Shown piece by piece: positions 49,200 to 62,752 of a DNA stretch of 64,000 nt. The translations under genes were made by a program, and so were the position numbers. Position 1 is the stretch's first letter. Each line of letters begins with the position of its first letter. Below the pieces are notes generated by a model. That model had not been told where the DNA came from. It worked only from the letters and a program-made list of their open reading frames with translations, and ran no database searches. Source of the stretch: Owenia fusiformis. Its lineage: Eukaryota; Annelida; Polychaeta; Sabellida; Oweniidae. The stretch is from NCBI GenBank assembly GCA_903813345.2, contig CAIIXF020000008.1, positions 22,304,822-22,368,821 on the forward strand, given 5' to 3'.

Positions 49200-49400
49200 A
49201 TCGTAAGCCAAAGGAGAAAAGGGAAGGGGAACCAAAGAGTCGCAGGAAGAACAAATGCAATAAGTGTATGTTACAACATGCTACGGTTGAAGATCTTTAC
49301 AATCATAAGATCCAGGTTCACCACCTGTTTGGATGCGAGCTCTGCAAGCGTTGCTTTGATGCAGAGGATATGCTGAAGATACATCAATTGACTCATTCAG
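49200..49400 (+). CDS. Plus-strand BTB-ZnF locus: common exon 4, two C2H2 fingers, branch donor
   Basis: 201 bases, phase 1 in (acceptor gttttcag) and out (donor gtgaga). It encodes a basic start and two fingers, CNKCMLQHATVEDLYNHKIQ.VH and CELCKRCFDAEDMLKIHQLTH, ending in the linker Ser-Gly. Its donor is the single point from which any of the eight tails downstream can be joined in frame. The next acceptor is 1.98 kb away; I see no other exon in that intron. Confidence 0.88.
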
Positions 49401-51375
49401 GTGAGAATCTTTTGCCTTATTTAGGATCTATATGCCAGCACCATTGTACCATCTTTTATGTCTTTCAATTAGTGTATCACTTTTTTAATGGCCGTTATGA
49501 TTCAGACTCATTTCTCCTTCAAGGATTCACATCACATATTGTCATTTTGAAATCTCAATATGTAATTCTTCTGTGAAACATGACTGTATTGGGACTTTAT
49601 TTCATTACTTCAGATTATGTGAGATTTGTTGAGTAGATGTAACATTCATTATTAGTCGAATTAGTGGTTGGAAATGTTTAATTTGAAAATCATTTTTAAA
49701 GATAGAATACACATCATGCCTAACCTGTGTTAGTCTACATTGGCTGATTTCTCTACCAGGTTTTGATATCTTTTTTGTTCTATTTTTGTTAGTCTTGATC
49801 ATGAATGTGACATTTTGCAGAATGTCTTTTCCTGTTGGTCTGATAAATTGGAGACTTTTGTCGATCATATTATCATATTTTCATCATGTTGTTTCTTCAT
49901 TATTGTTAGTTAAGTTAAAGTATCATCCACAATAGGAACTGGCAAATAGATCCACGAGAGTATGTGTCCATGTTAACCCCCGCATTTCACAGCACAGAAG
50001 CAAATTAGCATTTTATCAATGAAAATCAATATGAAATCACAAGTAGCAGCATTTGAAAAACAGAATATGCAAGTTCAGATATATGTTGTTACAATTAAAT
50101 TCCTTTGTAATTAACTAAGAACTTCACCTGTATTGTGAGTTCGTGGCATATCTTGCATCTTTTAGTTGAATATAAATTCTTATTGTTGAAAATTAATTAT
50201 GAAACAATTGATTACTAATTGTTCACTTAGCCTATTCTTTTACTGATGTTTTATTAAAGACTTTTTATCATGGACACATAGTCTTTTTAATCTATATAGT
50301 TTTAGTGTAAGGTGTTTGTGTCTGATTTTATAGCAATAGAAAGGTCTCCTGGACTTAGCTCATTGAAGCCAATGTTGTTCCGACTCATGCTTTAATACAT
50401 TACTGACCAATTAAATCGACCCAAAAATTACAACTTATTGTTTGCTCCATTTAAAGCATTTATTTCATAAGTTCTCAATTCACCCTCTCTTGCTATCACT
50501 ATTCCAGTGCAAAAAATGTCTTTTAGCATAAGTTGAACAACATTCTTCATCTTAAGAAAACTCAAATCTAACATGTTGAATTTGTTATAATCTATTCTGT
50601 GTAATGTGAGGTTGTCAACAAAGCTGTGTTGACTTAATTCACACAAAGATGTACATTAAGGATGAAAGCAAAAATAACCTTCAAATATGTTCATCTTTGG
50701 AATGATTTACATCAGCCCAATACTTTTTGGGGGTTGTATTTTGTTTATTGTGGCATTTAACAGTAGAAGAGATGAATAGATTTGGAAGGATATTTTCTTG
50801 AAACTGCACAATTCATCTAGAATGAATTTGTTCAATATTCTAAAAAAATTTGAGTGTTGTGCGTGGTGATTTTCAGGCCATTTTTAATTTTAGGTCATTC
50901 TTTTCAGGGTAGTAAACATATAGAAGTTAATTGCATTTTTAGAGTTAATAATAAGGCACAAATGATGCTTGTTGCATTAGCGAGGGTCCAGCTGGTCAAC
51001 AAAGGACGTGAACAATTTCCCTTTTCAGGTTGATGATTTTGCCTTTCAGCTATTTGACATGTTCAGTTTACCCATGCATTATAAACCCTGGTTTATTTGA
51101 AGAATAGCCTATTGTCGCTTGGTAATGCTTGTGTTCAAGGATGTTGAATGTAGTAAAGGTTTCACAGGGTCATGATAGTTTGAAGTTGCCAACATGTTTG
51201 TGTATACGTATTTGTATATAATGGGGTTTACTTGTCTATGTAGGATACACACATCTCCAAGATTATTTCAAGCTTGACTAATACAGTCTCATGATTGGGC
51301 TTCAAAATATTAAAACCCTTGGGGCCAATTTTGGAAAAGTTGAGCTTGAATAATCTGGAGTGTGTGTACTTGCAG
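49401..51375 (+). other. Intron between branch donor and first tail
   Basis: Nearly 2 kb without a recognisable exon or known repeat. If tail choice uses RNA pairing or regulatory elements near the donor, they should be sought here; none is evident by eye. Confidence 0.5.
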
Positions 51376-52532
51376 GGAAGAATCCATATATGAAAATTAC
51401 TGATGAGGGGGAAGTGTCTTACCATTGTGATGAGTGCAAGATGAGGACTCCTGATTTGTTACAATTGATGCGGCATCTACGTGTAATTCACCGTCGCGAT
51501 AAAGCCCGTCCTCTCAACTGTTCAGAGTGTGATTATAAACCTACTGGTATGTCGGAATATGGACGCCATATGTACTGTCATTTTGGTGAAAAACATAACA
51601 AGTGCCAAATTTGTAATGCATCGTTCAAAACACGCAATCAGCTAGCCAATCACTCTCTCACACATACAGACCAAAGGAATTATGTATGTTCAGTATGTGG
51701 GAAAGCATTCAGGAAGGGGGCTCATATGAGAAATCATGAATTAACTCATGTTACTGACAATGAGAAAACCTACAAATGTAATATATGCAGCAAGGCCTAT
51801 GCAAGCGAAGCTCATTTAACCCAGCATAAACGAGAACATAACCGTGCCTTCCATTGTGACATATGCGGGAAGAGATTTGGTAGATCTGAACACCTGAAGG
51901 GGCATTTATTGAGACATAGTGGTATTAAACCTTTCCATTGTGAATTCTGTGGAAAGGGATATGCTGATGTTCGAGATTACCGTCGTCATGTTCAGCTTAA
52001 CCATACATCTGGTTCTGACGATGCACAATCCTTACAAAGCAAAGTTAGAGGAGCTCATAGCTGCCCTGATTGTGGCAAACGATATGCTGATAAACGTACA
52101 ATGAAAAAACATATTAAGACAAGCCATAGTCAACCTGCCATGCCAGATATCAATTTGAAGGCAGAATCAGCTGCTTTAGAAAAAATCAATATGAAGGGTG
52201 AATCAGTAACTTTAGAGATGCAATCTGTTAATAGCAACAGCTACCCAACTCTTGTCAATGAACATATTGTGCCTATGACAGTGCCAGATCCCCGCCAAGG
52301 ATATTTCCATACTGTGCCAACAATACAAACCGTACCTCCAATGACTCTACCATTGACCCTGGCTGACCAGGGAATACAATATCAGTTTATAGACCCTACC
52401 TCATTAGGTATACAATGTCGATTCTGTGGGATAATGTTCACTAAAGAAGACGACTATCATACTCATTTACATCAGACACATTCATTTGCTCCTACTACTG
52501 TAGATAGAGTTATCAGCTCTTCAGGGTATTAA
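51376..52532 (+). CDS. Alternative terminal exon T1: nine C2H2 fingers
   Basis: Acceptor gtgtgtacttgcag, phase 1 (G|GG), opening KNPYMK. Eight consecutive fingers (heads CDEC, CSEC, CQIC, CSVC, CNIC, CDIC, CEFC, CPDC) are followed by a ~100-residue spacer rich in Pro/Thr/Val and a lone ninth finger, CRFC, near the C terminus. The stop is at 52530-52532, with AATAAA at 53212. Joined to the common exons it makes 1096 residues. It is most similar to T2 over fingers 2-7, with the same acceptor sequence, so the two are tandem duplicates. Confidence 0.9.
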
Positions 52533-53498
52533 TATCAACATAAACCCCTTTTTATTATTTAATTTTTACAAATTATCAGCATTATTATTTTTTTGCTTGT
52601 CATGGATCTAAGCTAAGTGTTGTACTGCTTGTCCTCATGAGCTCAGTTTATTATAAGTGTTCAACTACTTGCCATTTACTATTTAGATGTTTGAAGAATA
52701 AGTTATTGCCGAAGTTGTTCTGATTTTGTTGATGCTAATTTTTATAGTTATAAAGTACAGTAGTTAGTTTGTAAACAAGGAATAATATCACGGGGGTAAA
52801 GCAGACCCGATGATGCAATGAGCTTGCTCGGCGGATTGACTGTGTAACGGGTCTTAATGTATAAGTGTACTCAGCGTAAGGTTCAAACAACGCTGATCCT
52901 CAAAGCATCTGCTCATGGTATATTCGTGTTTTAACACCCGTGAATATGTACTTGTATATTAATCAAATGCAATATTTTAAACATTTAGCCATGTCAATTT
53001 GAGACAACAGTGCCAAGTAAATTATTGGTCAAGTTATGAAACGATAGTTCTAGTTCTGAATGATTAGCCAAAGATCATATATTCATTATATAGTTATGCT
53101 TCATTGGGACTCAACCATTTTGGTAATTGTTCCCTAAATGTTGGTGCTTTAATACAGTATTATTAGTTATACTTATATAAACATAGTATAAAAAGTATTT
53201 TAGAATAGATAAATAAAAACAATCAATTATCTTCAGTTAATTTCAGCTTGAAGCAAAAGATTCAAAATATTTGATTTTGCAAAATAGACATTAAACTACA
53301 TGCATACACTTCCTTAAGTTCTCCTTTTGTGATGTCATGGTTACCATGATTATAACACAGTGAGGAATTTCGTAACCACGAGCCTTCCCTTATCAGTTTT
53401 AACAGGAATTAGCTTAGTTTTTCTCAACTCAACATATATCTGTGCTACTATTTCTGCTGCTTCCACATAGTGTAATGGTGGCCTGTGTGTACTTGCAG

Positions 53499-54190
53499 GG
53501 CACAATCGCTATGTAACATACACCAGCACCAATGAACCAGTATATCATTGTGATCTCTGTGATAACACATACCTAAACAGCCACAAACTCATGCAACATT
53601 TAAGGCAGGAACATGGCAGAGATGATCTGCGCCCTCTGCAATGTGCTGAATGTGATTACTGCCCAAGGAGTATATATGAATACAACAAACATATGTGGTG
53701 CCACAAAGGAGAGAAAGATCATAGGTGTGCTACTTGTGGCTCAGAGTTCAAACTCCAGGAACAGTTAGACTCGCATATGTTGACTCATACTGATAAAAGA
53801 AAATATGTATGTGAAACTTGTGGGAAAGCATTTAGAAAATTATGCACATTACGTGATCATGTCACGACTCATGTTAAGGAAAGTGATAAGAAATTTAAAT
53901 GTAAAACCTGTGGAAAGGCTTATGGAAATGAAAACCTGTTATATATTCATGAAAAGGAACATAAACTTCTAAACCATTGTCATATTTGTGGTAAGAGATT
54001 TGGTCGTCTTACTCACCTTAAGGACCATCTAAAACGACATAGTGGTGTGAAACCATTTAAGTGTGAGATTTGCGCTAAATGTTACGCAGATGTAAGAGAT
54101 CTTCGTAAACACATTAAATCAGTTCATGCTCACAAACCAGATGACATTAACACTCAAATCTTAACATTTGGAAGTATGCTAAACATCTAA
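53499..54190 (+). CDS. Alternative terminal exon T2: seven C2H2 fingers
   Basis: Acceptor tgtgtacttgcag, phase 1 (G|GG), opening HNRYVTY. Finger heads: CDLC, CAEC, CATC, CETC, CKTC, CHIC, CEIC. It lacks the last two fingers and the spacer of its sister T1. The coding part starts well before the first ATG (53591), so it only makes sense as a spliced tail. AATAAA at 54347. The predicted isoform is 941 residues. Confidence 0.9.
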
Positions 54191-54620
54191 TAAACACTTT
54201 CTCACAAATCAAATCATCCTTCTTCAAAGGACTTATTGATGCTTAAAATACTATATACCCTTGCGGCAAGGGTGAAATCAAATTATTATTTAACTTTGTA
54301 ATTATATATTCAGCTTATTTGAAAATGATTTGAAGATATTGAAGTAAATAAAAATATAAAAATGACGTAGGTGCTTTAGTAATCAGTTTGCTCTTAGTAT
54401 GTAGGTAAGTCTCTTAATATGTAGGTAAATAGGGAAGGTGGATGCAAACCAGATATGGCCAATGGAAGTTATATTATAAAATGTTTTGCATTAGTTTAAA
54501 AATTATTACATTACCAGTGTTATAACAATAACAATCCCTTGCCTTTATAATAAATTGTATCAATGATGCAAAACACTTTTCAATTCCAATGGCCTAATCT
54601 GGGCTTGTTTATGTTTGCAG

Positions 54621-55891
54621 GCGTGCATCCTTACATTAAATACAATGAATCGGGAGACAGAATAATCGAATGCTGTGAGTGTGGCGAAACATTTGAGTTG
54701 ACTGCCCATCTTCTTAATCACCTCAGGGTGGACCATGATCGTGATGATGATAAAGCAGTACATTGCAAAGAAGATGGTTGTGATTATAAATGTGCAGGAT
54801 TCTATACATTTGGTTTCCACCTTGGGTCTCATTTCGAGCAGATATTTCGAGTAAACTGTCAAGAGTGTGGAGCTAGTATGAAAAGCACGCATAGCCTCAA
54901 GCTGCACATAAAGCATGTACATAGTGAAGTAAGGGATCACATGTGTACTGTATGTGGTAAAGCCTTCAAGAGAGGGAACCAACTAAAGGAGCACTTCCAG
55001 GTTCACATGGAAGACATAGAGAAGACCTTTAATTGTAGAACATGTGATAAGAAATATGGAAGTCGATATAAACTTCTCCGTCATGAAAGAACACATAACA
55101 AACCATATCATTGTGAGATATGTGGACAAAGTTTTGCACGTATGGAACATATGACCAATCACAAAGCCACTCACAATAAAGCATTTAAGTGTGAAAAATG
55201 TGACAAATTGTTTTCTCTCCCTGATCAGTTAAAGAAACATCTTGAGGCACATGAAAAATACTTCAAGTGTGAAAAATGTGGCCAAGAATTTAACACTGCA
55301 AGTAAATTTAGCAAACATTTATTGCTACATGAGAAACATCCTGATAAGGTAGATTCAGAAAAATATAAAAAATATGGATGTTCTAGGTGTGAAAAGAGAT
55401 TTGCAAGTAACAAATTATTAAGACGTCATATTGCAAGGCATAATGACGCCACTTATCACTGTGAAATATGTAAGAGAATGTTCACATGTATGGAGTATTT
55501 AAACCGACATAATAAGAGAACACACAATATAACCAAGCTACTACAATGTGAAATGTGTGATCTAACTTTCTCACAAGCCATTCGGTTAGCTCAACACATG
55601 AAAAAACAACATTCCCTTGAAAGTAATGAAATCGTGAAGGAGATAGAAGTATCAGATATGTTTACATGTTCAGTATGTAATGCAAAGTTTAGTTGTAGAA
55701 AAGACTTGCAAGAACATATAAGTGCTCATATTCCTGTTGATAACACTCCAATGATGGGTCACTATGGGTTCCCTCCAAGAGCCCATATGGGGCACATAGC
55801 TCAAGTTCACCCTAGTGGGACTGGGATATATACTCTACTGGTTGATTCAGGATCAACAACTACATCCAAAAACATAACACCACAATATTAA
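54621..55891 (+). CDS. Alternative terminal exon T3: twelve C2H2 fingers
   Basis: Acceptor tatgtttgcag, phase 1 (G|GC), opening VHPYIKY. It is the largest tail. Twelve fingers begin CCEC; the second has an extended C-x4-C head (CKEDGC); then CQEC, CTVC, CRTC, CEIC, CEKC, CEKC, CSRC, CEIC, CEMC and CSVC. A short Gly/Pro/Thr tail ends at 55891. AATAAA at 55964. The predicted isoform is 1134 residues. An open frame continues upstream of the acceptor by chance. Confidence 0.9.
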
Positions 55892-56536
55892 TCACAACTG
55901 ATCATGTTGAACACAATGGACATATTTTAGATTGTACAGTATTATATTTTTTAGTTTTGCACAAATAAAAATGCACATTTTCATATTATACAAACTCAAT
56001 TTCTTTGTTTACTTCTTAGATTATCGCAAACTTATCTTAAATTTGAGCTTTAAAATCAATTTTTGGCCTGAAAATATGAAAAAAGGAATCCATTGTTTGT
56101 TAAAGAAATGAAATTAAGAATCTAGTTGCCTGATATTCATTCTTCAGTTCCTAGCTAATTAACCAGAGTATTTATTCTACTGGCCCTACCTTAACTCAAG
56201 TTCTGAAACAATTATTATTATGTGGATCTCATATGATTGTTATTGATTAGATAAACAATATTTCTCTATATTGCTTCTGATAGGAGAAATATATTTTAAA
56301 AGCAAGTGCTGAGTCAAATAAGACTAATGCAACATACTGGTATACTGTAAAACCGCATTACATTGTATTATCAGTCATGTAGCCTACTAATGGTAGTTTT
56401 ATATATTAAACTCACAGATGTCATTTTGGCAATGTCATTATAAACAAAGTTGTCATCTAGGTATATATGCTGTGTTAGATGACTTAAGACATGAGTTTAT
56501 TTTCTGATATCTAACACAGTATATTTTCTTTTATAG

Positions 56537-57375
56537 GTATGGTGCCATTTGTGATCTATTCTGGTGATGGTACCGAAATGCAATACAAATGCGATATATG
56601 TCAGGAGACATTTAACAGCTCACCTAAACTATATGAACATCGTGAAAAAATACACAATATTAAGGATTTTAAGTGCCCTTATTGTGATCTAGATAAACCA
56701 AATCTACATGAATTTGTCAAGCATATCTATAAAAGTCATTTCCACCAAGGCGAAGGAATTCACAAGTGCCCTATATGTGGTAGAGGATTTAAATACAAGT
56801 CGGCAATACCTAACCATGTTTTAACACATACCAAAGAGAAACCACACATGTGTTCAACATGTGGCAAAAGTTTCACATTGCTCTCTACTTTGAAACACCA
56901 TGAGGAGGTTCATATGAGTGAGGGTGAGAAGGCCTATAGGTGTTCACAGTGCGGTAAATGTTATGGCTGTGAAAAGCGACTGAAAGAACATTCTAAAAGT
57001 CACTATAAACCTCACCAATGTTCACTTTGTGGTTTCCGATTCTCAAGACAACATCATTTAAACAGACACATGAAAACTCAGCATTCAGACCTGAAAAAAG
57101 AACTGAAGATCAAATCTGATAAACCAGATTCTAAAAATCATGACACACCATTTATTGAAAATAGTGGTGAAGAGCCACAAACAAGTTTAATGCAACCCAT
57201 TCCCCCTATGTTAAGCTTTAGGGGGGTCAGACAACCTGGAGAAATAGCCTGCTCTTCTTTGGGAAGAAACCCTGAGGGAGGGGAATATACAGAAACGGAA
57301 CAGCCAGTATTTCACTTCCAAAGTGACACTCAGTCTAATAGCAATATATCACGTCTTGGAAGTTTTTTATATTAA
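56537..57375 (+). CDS. Alternative terminal exon T4: six C2H2 fingers
   Basis: Acceptor cttttatag, phase 1 (G|GT), opening MVPFVIY. Finger heads: CDIC, CPYC, CPIC, CSTC, CSQC, CSLC. The order and the KEKPHMC linker place it with T5-T8 as one duplicated family. A Ser/Pro/Glu-rich tail of ~85 residues follows. AATAAA at 57655. The predicted isoform is 990 residues. Confidence 0.9.
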
Positions 57376-58069
57376 CTTGCCAAAATGTAATTGAGTGGCA
57401 AATTGAGAGACTGAATTGACATTCTGTTTTATTATGAATTTGCATGCAATATTATAGAATATGCTTCTATTTACTATTGTACTTATACCAATGCAAAAAT
57501 GAGAAACCTTCTATCAAGTATATTTTAAACAGAAAGATCTGAAGGTGGTCTATTATAAGATTTTATAAATTCAAAGTGCTCTCACATTTTAATTTTCAAA
57601 TGATTTGGTGCAAGTGTTAACTAATTAATGTGCAGTATTTCAGTTTTATAAAAAAATAAATCAACATTTAAATCAAAATGTTTACTTTGTTGTCTGATAA
57701 GAGTCTATTGACTCAATATATTTATAGCATGCGCGGGTATTTAGTATATTTCCTAATTATTGCAGTTCTTCACGAGTAATTTGCTTGTCTATAATATATA
57801 TTAACTGGTTACTAGGGAAATGAAGTTAGAATTTTGCTGAAGCAATCAAAATTGATGAAAATGTTAAGAGTTGAATTAATATTCAGTTGCTGCAGGGGAC
57901 ATTATATATTTTGCATGTAACCCTTACAATGTGCATGGATGCACTTTGACTTAAGTACAAGTATTAAGAATACTGAAAGAATATCATCAGAAAGAACTTT
58001 CCTCCTATATACAAGACTTGGAACCTTTTTGTGTGGGTGGTACTTAATTAAGTTCATTCTCTTTTCCAG

Positions 58070-59046
58070 GTTTGAATCCCTATATGAAGTATAGTAAAGA
58101 CACTGATAATGAGGATGGACTCACTTTCCATTGTGATAAATGTTCGAAAGTTTACCTCAAACCTAACCAATTAAGTAAACATCGTCTTGAGGAACATATG
58201 TTAAGGCGCCTTATCTGTTCTATATGTAAAGCTACATCTAAAAACCATTACTACTTTGGCCAGCATCTCTACTTTGTGCATTATTATGAAGGAAAGGGGT
58301 ACCATGGATGTAAGATATGTGGAACTCATTTAAGGCACAAGTCTGCTTTAGAAAAGCACATGTTGATCCATAAGCAAGAGAAACCACATATGTGTAGTAA
58401 ATGTGGTAGGAACTTCACATTAGCAGGGACTCTGAAGCAACACGAAGAGACACATATGACAGAGGCAGATAAAACTCTCACATGTCATATTTGTGGTAAA
58501 AAGTATGGACTTAAGAGAAGCTATCAGCTTCATGTGAGTAGTCATAAAAAGATTCACCAGTGCGCACATTGTGGCTTGAGGTTTGCACGTAGGGAGCATA
58601 TGAAGCGCCATATACAGACACAGCATTCAAGTGAAGAAATTGCAGCCATCGCTAGAGAAAAAGCAAGAATTCATTCTCGTAATCGTAAATCTAAAGATAA
58701 AAGTGTCTCTAAAATGGGAGAATCTAAATTATGTACCGGGCCTTCAAATGACAATCTCTCATTGTCCAGTAATGAATTAGTTCAAAGTAAATCCAGGCCT
58801 AATATAAGTGCTGTAAAGCCCGATTCAATTGCAATGAAGCCTGAATTGAGCATCATACCACCTGATTCAACTGTAACAAGTCTAGAATTCCATCATATCA
58901 GGCCACATCTGATTGAAGCGAAGCCTGGTGTAGATTTGGATGGTGCTAGAGGTCACAATCCTCAAGAATATGCAATTGAAACAATGAACTGGACCACCAC
59001 CTTTGCAGCAAATGACAATGGAAATCCCAGATATAGTAAACTCTAA
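58070..59046 (+). CDS. Alternative terminal exon T5: six C2H2 fingers
   Basis: Acceptor cttttccag, phase 1 (G|GT), opening LNPYMKY. Finger heads: CDKC, CSIC, CKIC, CSKC, CHIC, CAHC. Finger 2 has the unusual HYYFGQHLYFVH. After the last finger comes SSEEIAAIAREKARIHSRNR, shared with T8 almost letter for letter, so T5 and T8 are the closest pair. AATAAA at 59237. The predicted isoform is 1036 residues. Confidence 0.9.
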
Positions 59047-59592
59047 ATATCGGGACACTCAAAACAGTAATCTAAGTGTTTAGCCTTGCACATTCAAATG
59101 TTCAACTAGATTAAGGAAATGTATGTTCATTTGTTTTATAATATATTACAACACTGATTATATAAACACTTATGATATGTGCTTAATTGTTTGAGAGTTC
59201 TTGTGCTTTAGCAATACATTTCTATTCTGAGTGAGAAATAAATTAAGGAGAAAAACAATGTCTTCACTATTATTTGTTGAGCTTCTCTCACTTAATGAAA
59301 AACTATTTGTGGAAATTAAGTTCATAGATTTTACTTGTGAAACCCTTCGTAGCTGAGTGCAGGGAATTAATCTTTCAAGTAAAAACAATGCTATATTAAA
59401 ACTCAGTGATGTTTGTTCATTTCCATTAATCATTTAAATCGTTGCATTTGATTGAAAACTATATTTATTCTGGGGAGCTCTATCAGTACAAAACTGGTCT
59501 TCCTTAGAGGTATTGCATTTGTATTATCCATATTAGAAAGTATATATTCACAAGGGTAGCATGATTATTCATGTTAATCCTTTTATTTTCAG

Positions 59593-60293
59593 GTTTGAAT
59601 CGCTATGAAAGCACTGAGGGTGATAAAACTGTGTTTCACTGCGAAGCATGTCCTGAAACCTTCCAAAAGCTTCATGAGTTATATACTCACAGGACACAGG
59701 CTCATAATCTTATAAGATATAAATGTGAAGTTTGCAATAAGTCACTCCTGAGAAGTCATTGTCACTTCTCCTATCACCTCTACTACTCTCATTATTTTGC
59801 CACTGCAGGTGTTGATTGTGCGATATGTGGAGAACATGTACTTCACAAGCAGCGTCTTTCACACCATATGTTAGCTCATCATAATGAAGCTTATAAGAAT
59901 AGAGAAGTTGTTAAAAAGCCTAGGAGAAAATTCTTATGCACTAAATGTGGACACGCTTTAGGCTCTAGACATGACCTCCTGGTTCATAATAATAACGTCC
60001 ATACCAGTAGCTCAGATAAAACAATACCATGTCATGCTTGTGATAAGAAATTTGGGAATGAAGCAAGCTTAAAACAACACATGGTGCTTCATGAGCCAAA
60101 AAGATTTCAATGTGTCGATTGTGGGATGCTATTTGCCCGTTCATATCATTTAAAACGTCATAGAGACACCCAGCACTCTACCCCTGATATTGTTGAAAAG
60201 CAGCGCACAAAAGCACGCAAACATTGTCGCGATGATGCAGAAAGAAAACGACAAGCCAAACTAAAAAGAACAAATGATGCAGAAAGGAAATGA
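59593..60293 (+). CDS. Alternative terminal exon T6: six C2H2 fingers
   Basis: Acceptor attttcag, phase 1 (G|GT), opening LNRYEST. Finger heads: CEAC, CEVC (one extra residue before its His pair), CAIC, CTKC, CHAC, CVDC. It ends in a basic Arg/Lys-rich tail (RKHCRDDAERKRQAKLK). AATAAA at 60437 and 60696. The predicted isoform is 944 residues. Confidence 0.88.
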
Positions 60294-61239
60294 CAAGTCA
60301 AACTAATAAAAAGAACAAAGAACGGAGAGCTTGATGACTTGTACAATAAGTGGACTATGGACAAGTAACTAGGAACTAGAGCATCTCCTGAAATAGTATT
60401 GATTCATTTTTATCAGCTGATTTGAAAACAAACCGTAATAAAAGAATGTATACTATCATGTATATTATTATTACTTGTAGTAGACAAACTCAGAGAACAT
60501 TATTAGTGTTAACTGACTGATTCCAGACATTCTCATTGTCATTCTGTATATTTAGTGAGGTTAAAAACATTCTGCATGATAAGGAACAATTTCTTATAAA
60601 CTGTAGATATCAATTTGGTTCGACTTAACTGGATACCTTACTCCTCAAAGTTATTAATTTCAGAAGTACATTATATCGTATTGGTCTTAGTTGAAAATAA
60701 ATTGCCTTGATTGATCAGATTATGAAATAGCTTGTTCATTGAGATGGAGATTTGAAGTTTGACTGTTAACTGCCCTGGTTCATCTGGTTGCTCTACCCGA
60801 CTGATGTCTCCTGTCTGATTGATGGAACCAGGGTGCAGTTAGCAGGTTAGTTAGTAACGCAATAGTTTACTTAATTGCTTATCTTACATTAGAGGTTTGA
60901 TAATGTTCTCTCATTTGATAATTTATACAAATTCTTAAATGGTGGAATCTCAGTTCGCAGCTTATTATTGAACCTCCAGTGTATGGCATGCATGTAAATC
61001 AAAAATTATCAGATAAATTATATTTCAACTTTCAGTAGTTAAATTAACATCACACATCTACTTTACTGATTTCTCTAAAGGTTTCTCTGGAGTTGATACA
61101 TTTGATCATGTAAAGTCAAACAAATTGTGCAAAGTCAAAGTGCTGTTATGCTCAATTTTCCAACTTTTCATGATTTAAGCACACATATAAAGCATGTTTA
61201 TGAGACACTAGTATTTAATATTAAATTTTCTATTTTCAG

Positions 61240-62327
61240 GTTTGAATCCTTATGTAACAGATGATGGAGAAACAGTGATATACCACTGCGACAAATGTCC
61301 AGATACGTTCTATGACTGTAAAAAATTGACCAAACATAGGCGAGATGTTCATGGATTGGTCAAGTTGATCTGTAATATGTGTGACGCAGCTTTAATCAAC
61401 ATGCATTTTCATTATGCGAAACATCTGTATTACACACATTATTTTGACGGCAAGGGATATCATGAATGTCAAGTTTGTGGAAAGTTCTTGAGCTGTGAAG
61501 AAGCTTTGCAGAAACATTTAAAGATTCACGACACCCGTGAACGTCACATGTGTGCCACTTGTGGTCAGAGGTTTACACTTGCCTCTAATCTAAAAACTCA
61601 TGAAATTTCACATATGAACACTCCCCATATTGCAAGAAATCATATGGATGAATCAAAGAAGACACATCAATGTGTCCATTGTGGTTTAAAATTCTCCCGT
61701 GATGCACATGTGAAACGCCACATCCTAACACAGCATTCCAGTGCAGCAGTAGTGGAAGCAGCAAGGGAAGTTGCTCGTAAACATTTCCGCGATCATCGAA
61801 GTAGGAAAAGAAGTCCAAAAAGTGAATCAGATATTGGTGCTATTGAAGGAGAGACCCCCCAGCAGGCCAAAGCCAGAAGGAAGGCTGCTAAGAAGGCTGC
61901 TTCTGCAGAAGCTGCAGCAATGCAAGATCAATCTCAGTCAGTCCCAATGGATCAGGTCCAGGCTTCAACACATGCTCCTCATTTACTCTCCCAAGGCCCT
62001 CCTTTGCCACCTCTACCAACCCAAGTACCCCTACAAAGGCCAGTACCACCACCCATGCATTCAGTTCCTCAGATGCCTCCAACATCAATGCATCATGTGC
62101 AGAGAAATGGGCCACCCATACCAATGTCTATGTCTCAGATGCCTGTACCCACACATTCTCATTCACAACTAGGTGCTCCCCATAATTTATCACAGATCTC
62201 TGTACCTATGCACACTCAGAGACCTGGACCAGCACACGCTCATAGTTCTGCAGTGCATGTAAATATGGAACAGTACTATGGAACACCTTCTGCACCCAGG
62301 GATATATTCAACTACTTTAAGTTATGA
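61240..62327 (+). CDS. Alternative terminal exon T7: five C2H2 fingers, long Pro/His/Gln tail
   Basis: Acceptor tattttcag, phase 1 (G|GT), opening LNPYVTD. Finger heads: CDKC, CNMC, CQVC, CATC, CVHC. The finger that sits fifth in T5 and T8 is missing; HMNTPHIARNHMDESKKTHQ bridges the gap, an in-frame loss. A ~150-residue low-complexity tail of Pro, Gln, His, Ser and Met follows, unlike its sisters. Overlapping AATAAA at 62721 and 62725. The predicted isoform is 1073 residues. Confidence 0.9.
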
Positions 62328-62752
62328 TCATAAGAGGTGATAACCAAATTCAATTTTTCTAAAACTGGGCCAATCAAACCAGCATAGATTCTTCACTCAG
62401 TCCATATGTTTGGATGGTTCAAGATAAATCAAAACAACACTACCAAACATAAAAGAATGAGTTACTGTTATGCAAATGATTGCCCCAAAACTGTTATTAG
62501 GTGACATTAAAATTAATCAAAGAAACTAGAAATATCAAAATTGATGGGAAAACTCTCCAGATAGTCTCCAAACCTTTTGTAAAGTGCATATGCAAGCTAT
62601 TGAAATTGTGCTTATCAGAAAATGCTGCTTGCCATAAACTGCATTTGAAACTGACAAAAGTAAAATGCATTCTTAAAGCTGTAGTATGAAAAACACCAAA
62701 TGGTACATCTAACACATTTTAATAAATAAAATAGTGTTCTTTTTATTTGCAG

